This document shows positions 55,939 through 64,000 of a DNA stretch of 64,000 bases, piece by piece (position 1 is the first letter of the stretch; every line of letters begins with the position of its first letter). Source of the stretch: Geothrix sp. (lineage in GTDB: Bacteria; Acidobacteriota; Holophagae; Holophagales; Holophagaceae); NCBI RefSeq assembly GCF_020622065.1, contig NZ_JAHRYQ010000002.1:1258606-1322605 (forward strand), written 5' to 3'. The notes below the pieces were generated by a model. The model searched no databases and was not told the DNA's origin. It worked only from the letters and a program-made list of their open reading frames with translations. The translations under genes and the position numbers were made by a program.

Positions 55939-56777
55939 TAATGGACGATTTCGAGGTCTTCGCGGCCGTCCCGGGGGGGCTCGATGCCGTGCCATCCGGC
56001 CTTCCAGGCCAGGTTCAGGAGGAGGCTGAGGGTCACATAGGCGGCGAAGAAGCCGACGAAAAACCGCTGCTGGAACAGGATCATCATCGCGAAGAGCAGC
56101 ACGATGCCCAGGCTGGTGAGCATGGCGGCGCGGGGGCTGCCCGCCCGCTTCTTGAAGCTGGGGAAGCGGATCGTGGACACCATCAGGAGCCCCACCGCGA
56201 AGAGCTCTGCGGCGAAGGCATACGCGTGTGCCGCCGAGGCCGGGGGCGTCGGGTGCCAGATGATCACCGAGGCCACGCAGGCGGCGCCGGCCGGGATGGG
56301 CAGGCCCATGAAGTAGCGCGGGTCCGTCGAGCCCACCTGGACATTGAAGCGCGCCAGGCGCAGGGCGCCGCAGGCGGTGAAGACGAAGCAGGCCGCCCAG
56401 CCCACGGCCCGCAGGTGCGAGTCGTGGATGCCGAACTGGAAGAAGCCGTAGCGGTAGGCCAGGATGGCCGGCGCCATCCCGAAGCTGACCACATCCGCCA
56501 GGCTGTCGAGCTGCACGCCGAATTCGGTGGCCGTGTTCGTGGCCCGGGCCACGCGGCCATCCAGGCCATCGAAGACACCCGCCAGCACCAGCAGGCCCGC
56601 GGCCCACAGGAAGTAGCGCTCGGGCGTGGCGCCCGCGGCGTTGATGGACATGACCACACTGGAGAACCCGCAGAAGATGGAGGCCATCGTGATGCTGGAC
56701 GGCAGCACGAACATGGACCGCCGCATGGCGCGCTTGCGCCGGTCACGGCGTTCCTCGGGGCTCAGACGGGGTCGCAT
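55938..56777 (-). CDS. pssA: CDP-diacylglycerol-serine O-phosphatidyltransferase
   Basis: A 279-residue integral membrane protein with about eight hydrophobic segments. The CDP-alcohol phosphatidyltransferase motif DG-x2-AR-x8-G-x3-D-x3-D is complete (DGLDGRVARATNT then EFGVQLDSLAD). The N-terminus is basic and cytoplasmic. It makes phosphatidylserine, the precursor of phosphatidylethanolamine, which fits a diderm. The start is ATG 56777. It stands alone on the minus strand. Its 5' end lies 78 bases from the duplicated mnmG start region. Confidence 0.93.
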   Translation of the reverse strand: MRPRLSPEERRDRRKRAMRRSMFVLPSSITMASIFCGFSSVVMSINAAGATPERYFLWAAGLLVLAGVFDGLDGRVARATNTATEFGVQLDSLADVVSFGMAPAILAYRYGFFQFGIHDSHLRAVGWAACFVFTACGALRLARFNVQVGSTDPRYFMGLPIPAGAACVASVIIWHPTPPASAAHAYAFAAELFAVGLLMVSTIRFPSFKKRAGSPRAAMLTSLGIVLLFAMMILFQQRFFVGFFAAYVTLSLLLNLAWKAGWHGIEPPRDGREDLEIVH

Positions 56778-56855
56778 GGGGATAGTTTCTCACATCCCGG
56801 CCCCCGGGGTTCCCCGGCGTGCGGAAGGGTATCCTGGCTCCTCGTGGAGGGCGGC

Positions 56856-57014
56856 TTGAAGCAGGTGGTGGTGATCGGCGGTGGGCATGCGGGAATTGTC
56901 CCGACTCCGCGGCTCCGCGCAGCGGAACGCGGGAGTGGGCGACTGGATGTCGCCCGCGATAGGAGGGAGGCCTCGATTCCCCTCATCGAAGGCTGGGCGG
57001 AGGTCCTGGGATGA
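56856..57014 (+). pseudogene. Truncated duplicate of the mnmG start, with a hairpin-rich insert
   Basis: From 56857 to 56896 the DNA is identical to 57012-57051 (40 bp, offset 155), so the first 13 or so codons of mnmG occur twice. The upstream copy begins at TTG 56856 behind GGAGG (56846-56850) and stays open for 52 codons before a TGA that overlaps the real ATG (ATGA). Its continuation encodes VPTPRLRAAERGSGRLDV and no MnmG sequence. The insert has a hairpin at 56904-56936 (inner TCCGC/GCGGA) and a perfect one, GGGCGAC-TGGAT-GTCGCCC, at 56937-56955. It looks like an insertion that duplicated the gene head. Confidence 0.7.
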
Positions 57015-58894
57015 AGCAGGTGGTGGTGATCGGCGGTGGGCATGCGGGAATCGAGGCGGCGCATGTGGCTGCCCGCATGGGCCTGGCCACGACGCTGCTC
57101 ACCATGAACCTCGATCAGATCGGCCAGATGAGCTGCAACCCCAGCATCGGCGGCGTGGGCAAGGGCCACATGGTGCGGGAGCTGGACGCCCTCGGCGGCG
57201 CCATGGGCCGCCTCATCGATGCCACCGGCATCCATTTCCGCATTCTCAACGAGAGCCGGGGCGTGGCCGTGCGCGGCCCCCGGGCCCAGGCGGACAAGGT
57301 GAAATACCGCAGCGCCGCCCGCCGGCTGCTGGAGCACACGGAGAACCTGAAGCTGCGGCAGGGGACGGCCGCGGGCCTGCTGTGGCGGGACGGCACCCGA
57401 GGTCTGCGCGGCGTGGAACTGCTGGACGGCTCCGTGCTGCCCTGCGACGCCGTGGTGGTCACCAGCGGCACCTTCCTCAACGGCCGCATCCTCATCGGGG
57501 AGCGGCGCCTGGAGGCCGGCCGGGCGGGGGAGCCCGCCAGCACCCACCTGGCGGAGCAACTCCGTTCGCTGGGGTTGCGCCATCGCCGCCTGAAGACGGG
57601 CACGAGCCCCCGATTGGCGAAGGGCTCCATCGATTTCAGCCGCCTTGAGATCCAGCCCGGCGACGATCCGCCCCGACCCTTCAGTTTCTTCAGCCGGGAC
57701 ATCCCCCAGCCCCAGGTGCCCTGCCACATCGTCCACACCACGGCTCTGACCGAGGCCATCGTGCGGGAGAACCTGCCCAAGTCGAGCCTTTACGGGGGCC
57801 ACATCGAAGGCATCGGCCCCCGCTACTGCCCGTCCATCGAAGACAAATTCGTGAAATTCCCCGACAAGGGGCGCCATCAGATCTTCGTGGAACCGGAAAG
57901 CCTGGAGACCGAGGAGATCTACCTGGCGGGCCTCTCCACCTCCATGCCACCGGAGGTGCAGCTGCGCATGGTGCAGAGCCTCCCGGGCTTCGAGTCGGCG
58001 GAAATCCTGCGGCCGGGCTACGCCATCGAGTACGACAGCTTCGATCCTCTCCAGCTACACCGGGACCTGTCCGTAGAGGGCCTCGAGGGGGTCTGGTTCG
58101 CGGGGCAGATCAACGGCACCACGGGCTACGAGGAGGCCGCGGGCCAGGGCCTGCTGGCGGGGATCAACGCCGTGCGCTGGCTGCGGGACCAGGAACCCAT
58201 CGTCCTCGGGCGCGACCAGGCCTACCTCGGCGTGATGGTCGACGACCTCGTGACCAAGGGCACGGACGAACCCTACCGCATGCTCACGGCCCGGGCCGAG
58301 CACCGGCTGGGCCTGGCCTGCGACCTGGCGGACGCCCGCCTGCTGACGGTGGCGAGGGCGGTGGGGGCCCTGGAGCCGGGAGAACTGGCCCTGGTGGAAG
58401 CCAAGGTCGTGCGCCGGGCTCGGCTGCACGCCCAGTGCGAAACCGCCTGGGTGACCCAGACCAGCCCCTTCGGACCCATCGCCGCGCGCGCGGGGCTGCG
58501 CCTCGACGCGGGCCTGACCCTGGCGGACCTGCTGCGCCGCCAGCACATGGGCCCGGCCGAGGCGGATGCCTGCCTCGCCCAGCTGGAGGGGTGGGGGACG
58601 GAAAGAGAGGGTTGGGATCCCGCCCGGGAGCGGGACCTGCTGCTCTTCGAGCTCCGCTACGCTCCCTACCGGGAGCGGGAGGCGCGCCTGCTGGAGGGTC
58701 ACCGGGCCTGGGACCATGTGCGGATCCCGGCAGATTTCCGCATGGAGCAGGTTCAAGGACTTTCCACGGAAGTATTGGAAAAACTAAAATTGCACCGACC
58801 TGAAACCCTGGGCCAAGCCCATCGCATCCCCGGAGTCACCCCGGCGGCGGTCACCTTGCTGCACCTGCTGATCCATCGCTCCAAGGGCATATAG
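57011..58894 (+). CDS. mnmG: tRNA uridine 5-carboxymethylaminomethyl modification enzyme MnmG
   Basis: A 627-residue full-length MnmG. The FAD-binding GGGHAGIEAAHVAARMG opens the protein, followed by MSCNPSIGGVGKGH, ESRGVAVRGPRAQADK, RLKTGTSPRL and the C-terminal GLACDLADARL and TEVLEKL helices. With MnmE it installs the cmnm5 group at wobble uridine 34. The ATG 57011 follows GGAGGT; the upstream copy of the start at 56856 is a duplicate (separate entry). It is transcribed alone here; mnmE is not in the window. Confidence 0.97.
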   Translation: MKQVVVIGGGHAGIEAAHVAARMGLATTLLTMNLDQIGQMSCNPSIGGVGKGHMVRELDALGGAMGRLIDATGIHFRILNESRGVAVRGPRAQADKVKYRSAARRLLEHTENLKLRQGTAAGLLWRDGTRGLRGVELLDGSVLPCDAVVVTSGTFLNGRILIGERRLEAGRAGEPASTHLAEQLRSLGLRHRRLKTGTSPRLAKGSIDFSRLEIQPGDDPPRPFSFFSRDIPQPQVPCHIVHTTALTEAIVRENLPKSSLYGGHIEGIGPRYCPSIEDKFVKFPDKGRHQIFVEPESLETEEIYLAGLSTSMPPEVQLRMVQSLPGFESAEILRPGYAIEYDSFDPLQLHRDLSVEGLEGVWFAGQINGTTGYEEAAGQGLLAGINAVRWLRDQEPIVLGRDQAYLGVMVDDLVTKGTDEPYRMLTARAEHRLGLACDLADARLLTVARAVGALEPGELALVEAKVVRRARLHAQCETAWVTQTSPFGPIAARAGLRLDAGLTLADLLRRQHMGPAEADACLAQLEGWGTEREGWDPARERDLLLFELRYAPYREREARLLEGHRAWDHVRIPADFRMEQVQGLSTEVLEKLKLHRPETLGQAHRIPGVTPAAVTLLHLLIHRSKGI

Positions 58895-58912
58895 TTTTTC
58901 TTAAATTTATCC

Positions 58913-58943
58913 TTGATCTTCCATGTAACTGGAACCTTAACCT
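58913..58943 (+). promoter_or_regulatory. MerR-type promoter/operator with 19-bp spacer
   Basis: TTGATC (58913-58918) and TAACCT (58938-58943) are separated by 19 bases, longer than the usual 17 and characteristic of MerR-family promoters. The spacer holds a TTCCA-N6-TGGAA inverted repeat, the expected operator position. It lies 28 bases before the merR-type gene, so the operon is probably autoregulated. Confidence 0.7.
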
Positions 58944-58970
58944 GGAAGGGTAGACCTTCGGGAGGTTCCC

Positions 58971-59432
58971 ATGCAGGCCGTTCTCGAACCCCGCCCCACC
59001 ACCACGCCCCGGATGCTGAAGATCGGCCAACTGGCCGCGCGGTCCGGGCTCACCGCCCGGAATCTGCGGTTTTACGCCGATGCCGGGGTCTTCGGGGAAC
59101 TGCCCCGCTCGACCAAGGGCTACCGGCTCTTCCCGCAGGAAGCCGTCCAGTGGGTGCGCGTACTCAAGGCCTCCCAGGCGGCAGGCTTTTCGCTCGATGA
59201 GGTCCAGGAGCTGTTGCGGGCCCTGCGCCAGGACAGCGCCCCTTGCGCCCATGTGCGGGAGGCCCTGGGCGGCAAGCTCAGCGCCCTGGAGGCCAAGCTG
59301 AGCGAAATCCAGCTGCTGGTGGAGATTCTGAGGATCACCCTCGGCACACCGGACGGCCAGAGCAGCGCCCTGGGCTGCAACCTGATGGAAACCCTGCTGG
59401 CCGAAGCCCAGCGCCTGCCGGCGCGGGCCTGA
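58971..59432 (+). CDS. MerR-family metal-responsive regulator (CueR/ZntR-like)
   Basis: A 153-residue protein from ATG 58971, preceded by GGAGG. The N-terminal winged helix is MerR-type: LKIGQLAARSGLTARNLRFYADAG. A dimerisation coiled coil follows at about 97-125. Candidate metal ligands are C92 and H94 (SAPCAHV) and C136 (ALGCNLM); the CueR pair C-x7-C is not present and only one cysteine remains in the C-terminal loop. The context (copZ-like and copA genes) suggests Cu(I) sensing, but the ligand set looks closer to Zn/Cd/Pb-type regulators. Confidence 0.88.
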   Translation: MQAVLEPRPTTTPRMLKIGQLAARSGLTARNLRFYADAGVFGELPRSTKGYRLFPQEAVQWVRVLKASQAAGFSLDEVQELLRALRQDSAPCAHVREALGGKLSALEAKLSEIQLLVEILRITLGTPDGQSSALGCNLMETLLAEAQRLPARA

Positions 59433-59467
59433 TCCTCCCAGCCTGAACCTTTCTGAATGGAGGTCCC

Positions 59468-59674
59468 ATGACGACCCAGATCTATCGCGTGACGGGCATG
59501 ACCTGCGGCGGCTGCGTCCGCCATGTCGACAAGGCGATTCGCGCCACGCCCGGCGTCAGCGAGGTGTCCGTCGACCTGGCCCAGGGAACGGCCAGGGTGA
59601 CGGGGACCGCGACCTTCGAGGCCCTTTCCGCCCGGGTATCCGAGGCGGGCTATCAGCTGATGGAACAGGCCTGA
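59468..59674 (+). CDS. copZ: Heavy-metal-associated domain copper chaperone (CopZ-like)
   Basis: A 68-residue HMA-fold protein: the metal-binding motif GMTCGGC (MxCxxC) at 10-16 and the ferredoxin-like beta-alpha-beta pattern after it ([19 protein letters not shown]). It shuttles Cu(I) to the ATPase encoded 20 bp downstream. The start is ATG 59468, after GGAGG (positions 59459-59463). Confidence 0.92.
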   Translation: MTTQIYRVTGMTCGGCVRHVDKAIRATPGVSEVSVDLAQGTARVTGTATFEALSARVSEAGYQLMEQA

Positions 59675-59693
59675 ATCGGCCCAAGGAAGGCTC

Positions 59694-61804
<2,111 letters not shown>

Positions 61805-61808
<4 letters not shown>

Positions 61809-62677
61809 AGCCCCTTCGAAAGCTCTTTCAGGTAGGCGGAGAAATCCTCGCGCAGGTCCTCGCGCTTGAGGGCGAACTCCACATTCGCCTTCAGATAGTC
61901 GAGCTTGTTCCCGGTGTCGAACCGCTTGGCGGGGATGGGGGCGGCGACCAGGCGGCCCTCCTGTGCCAGGATCGCCAGGGCGTCTGTCAGCTGATACTCG
62001 CCCCCTACGCCGGGCTCCAGGGCGGCGAGATGTTCGAACACACGGGGCTCCAGCACATAGCGGCCCACCACGGCCCACCGGCTCGGAGCGGCTTCGGGTC
62101 GAGGCTTTTCGACAATGGATGTCACATTCCAAACAGTTTCGCCAGGGCCCGGCGCATTGACGATGCCGTAACGGGAGACATGCGCTTCGGGCACCTCCTG
62201 AACGCCGACGACGGATTTGCCCGTGGCCTGGTGGGCGGCGATGAGGGCGCTCAGCGCGGAATCGCGATCATCGAAGACATCATCGCCCAGCAGGAGGGCG
62301 AAGGGTTCGTCACCCACCGCATGCCGCGCGCACAGCACGGCATGGCCGAGGCCCAATGGCTCGCCCTGGCGGACATAGGCGAACTGGGCGAGATGCGTAA
62401 TGCCGCGGACGAGATCCAGATCCTCCTGCTTGCCGCGCCGCTGCAGAGTGTCCTCCAACTCATACGCGACATCGAAATGGTTCTCGATGGCAGCTTTCCC
62501 CCGGCCCGTCACCAGCACGATGCTCTCCACACCGGCGCGGATGGCCTCCTCCACCACATACTGGATCACGGGCGTGTCCACGAGGGGCAGCATCTCCTTG
62601 GGCTGGGCCTTGGTCGCGGGCAGGAAGCGCGTGCCCAGGCCTGCGACGGGAATGACGGCCTTGTGGATGGTGTTCAT
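61805..62677 (-). CDS. galU: UTP-glucose-1-phosphate uridylyltransferase
   Basis: A 290-residue protein. [30 protein letters not shown] is broken here into its key parts: [17 protein letters not shown] and [39 protein letters not shown] and [13 protein letters not shown] complete the bacterial GalU pattern. It makes UDP-glucose for glycan synthesis. The start is ATG 62677. It is divergent from pgi, with 54 bases between the starts. Confidence 0.95.
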
Positions 62678-62731
62678 GGCGGCTCCGAAGGCCCATGATG
62701 ACCTAAGATAAATGGAATGGCAGGGGTCGGA

Positions 62732-63868
62732 ATGGAATCGCGGGAAATGTGGTCAAAGATGGCCGGGCACCCGATGTCGGGGTGGCGTTCTGCGGAAGAT
62801 GTCGCACTCCCTGCCTCTCTGGCTCCGGGGCGCCTGCTCTGGTGCGGAATCGGCGGCTCCCTCCTGCCCGCGGATGCCCTGATCCATGCCTTGGCCGGAG
62901 CCTCTCTTCGTCACCGCTGGCAGCCGCTGGCCTCGCCCGAGCCGAATGGCATCCGGCTGGAGCCGGAAGACCAGCTCGTGTTCGCCTCCAAGAGCGGCCG
63001 CACACTGGAGCTGTGGACCTGGATCGGGCGGCTGCGGGCCCAGGCCGGCTGGGGACGCTGGCGGCAGGCGCCCATCGCCATCACGCAGGATGACGCGAAC
63101 CCGCTGGCCCAGCTCGCACGGGCCGAGGGCTGGAGGATCCTGCCCATTCCCGAGCAGGTGGGCGGGCGCTACTCGGCCTTCACGGCCATCGGTGCGTTGC
63201 CGCTGCACTGGGCGGGATTGGACGCGGGCCGGCTCCTCGTAGGAGCCCGCGAGGTGGTGGCGCAGGCGGAACAGGAACGGGGCGTGTGGGGCACGCGGGT
63301 CTGGGACATGGTCCGCGCCTTCACGGGAGGTTTCCTCCGCGGCACTGATCAGTGGGTGCTGCTGCCCTACGCCACGCCGCTGGAAACGGTGGGTGCCTGG
63401 TGGGTCCAGCTCGTGGCGGAAAGCCTGGGCAAGCAGGCGAAGGATGGCAGCCGGCGAGGCATCACGCCCATCCGCGCCGTCGGTCCCCAGGATCAACACG
63501 CGCAGTTGCAGCGCTGGCTTGATGGTCCCCGCAATGTCGGTGTGGTGCTGGTGACGACGGGCAACAGCATCGCCGCAGAACCCTCCGATCCTCCGGCGCA
63601 GTGCCCGTTCCCCGGCCTGGGCCGGTGGGGCGGCGCCGAGATTCTGCAGGCGCAAGCCGAAGGCACCCGCGAAGCCCTGGAGGGGGCGGGAATCTCCGTG
63701 CTGCATTGGCATCTGGATGCTCTGGACGAAGCCTCTCTGGGCGCCTTCCTCATGGCCTGGCAACTGGTGGTGGGGCTTAGCGGCATGGCGCTGGAGGTTG
63801 ATCCCTTTGATCAGCCGGCGGTGGAGTCGGGGAAGCGCCGGACCCTTCTGAAACTGGGGATTTCCTAG
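62732..63868 (+). CDS. pgi: Glucose-6-phosphate isomerase (short bacterial form)
   Basis: About 378 residues, shorter than the usual 445-550. The start ATG 62732 follows AGGGG; ATG 62717 is possible. LLWCGIGGSLLPADAL contains the GxGGS sugar-phosphate loop. FASKSGRTLE and EQVGGRYSAFTAIGALPL carry the PGI signature, and IRAVGPQDQHAQLQRWLDGP the active-site Gln/His/Gln. The C-terminal DPFDQPAVESGKRR is the end motif. It interconverts glucose 6-phosphate and fructose 6-phosphate. Next to galU, it may help route carbon to glycan precursors. Confidence 0.9.
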   Translation: MESREMWSKMAGHPMSGWRSAEDVALPASLAPGRLLWCGIGGSLLPADALIHALAGASLRHRWQPLASPEPNGIRLEPEDQLVFASKSGRTLELWTWIGRLRAQAGWGRWRQAPIAITQDDANPLAQLARAEGWRILPIPEQVGGRYSAFTAIGALPLHWAGLDAGRLLVGAREVVAQAEQERGVWGTRVWDMVRAFTGGFLRGTDQWVLLPYATPLETVGAWWVQLVAESLGKQAKDGSRRGITPIRAVGPQDQHAQLQRWLDGPRNVGVVLVTTGNSIAAEPSDPPAQCPFPGLGRWGGAEILQAQAEGTREALEGAGISVLHWHLDALDEASLGAFLMAWQLVVGLSGMALEVDPFDQPAVESGKRRTLLKLGIS

Positions 63869-64000
63869 GAAATGCCTGGGGATTTCTTCAGAGACCCAAC
63901 ATTGGCGGGCTCCTCTGAAAAATTTCCACTTGCGCTGCGGCTCCACAGTGATAGTCTGAATGTCCTGCGCAGTTGAGGCTGCGAGGTGCCGAGGGGAGCC
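63869..64000 (+). other. Gene-free tail of the window with a promoter-like sequence
   Basis: No open reading frame is supported in the last 132 bases. TTGCGC (near 63932) and TAGTCT (near 63954) have promoter-like spacing of about 16 bases, so transcription could start near 63965 and run out of the window. The GC-rich sequence that follows (GAGGCTGCGAGGTGCCGAGG) might be a leader or structured RNA, but it is cut off. Confidence 0.3.

Overview
The window is a 64 kb chromosomal segment of a GC-rich, motile, Gram-negative bacterium. Diderm features include outer-membrane barrel candidates, a LolCDE/Att-type ABC system and LPS-type sugar genes. The gene style (dense ATGA/TGATG-overlapping operons, several PEGA, TPR and HEAT proteins, sigma-54 regulators, AmgK/MurU-like salvage) would fit an acidobacterium of the Holophaga/Geothrix type. 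That placement is an inference from gene content; no rRNA or other marker is present. I saw no rRNA, tRNA, CRISPR array, transposase or integrase.

Layout. 1-3011: MurU-like nucleotidyltransferase (cut by the window edge) and AmgK-like kinase, with an antisense serine hydrolase between them. 3012-4151: an AT-rich island with a small lipoprotein gene followed by an attC-like site. 4152-8981 (minus): class III sirtuin, PafA-type phosphatase with a small outer-membrane protein, and an operon of two redoxins plus ThpR. 9121-13448 (plus): sigma-54 activator, prmA-murI, and an unusual radical SAM protein. 13455-15982 (minus): histidine kinase and CHAD protein. 16040-19915: uvrA and a tandem amplification of its 3' end. 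19936-21757 (minus): RNase D, FliW, CsrA and a YjfB-like protein. 21786-28153: small membrane and redox proteins, a metallophosphoesterase, a large metalloprotease/propeller/barrel protein, and mutL.

28260-34613 is an eight-gene-class nucleotide-sugar operon: CDP-glucose synthesis, 4,6-dehydration, C-methylation, epimerisation, transamination, N-formylation and a CmcI-like protein. It is followed by a convergent glycosyltransferase. It should build a modified, probably formylated deoxyamino sugar for a surface glycan. 36153-47248 (minus) holds a 1021-residue sigma-54 regulator overlapping aroA, then an anchored small protein, a PEGA/PDZ protein, a TPR/propeller protein and a HEAT-repeat protein ending in a degenerate receiver. 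47324-51529 (plus) carries small membrane proteins, a roadblock-like protein, a nucleoside transporter and a periplasmic-binding-like protein. 51578-56777 (minus) holds an ABC transporter with an AttH/CrtC lipocalin-like partner, and pssA. 57011-58894 is mnmG, preceded by a duplicated copy of its own start. 58971-61808 is a MerR-controlled copper operon. The window closes with galU and pgi.

The observations most worth following are: the radical SAM protein with an N-terminal SPASM-like module and a CX3CX3C motif; the two gene-edge duplications (uvrA tail, mnmG head), each associated with hairpin-rich spacers; the attC-like site beside the AT-rich lipoprotein gene; the CDP-sugar operon; and the HEAT/pseudo-receiver cluster. 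All functions are read from sequence motifs by eye; no database search was run.
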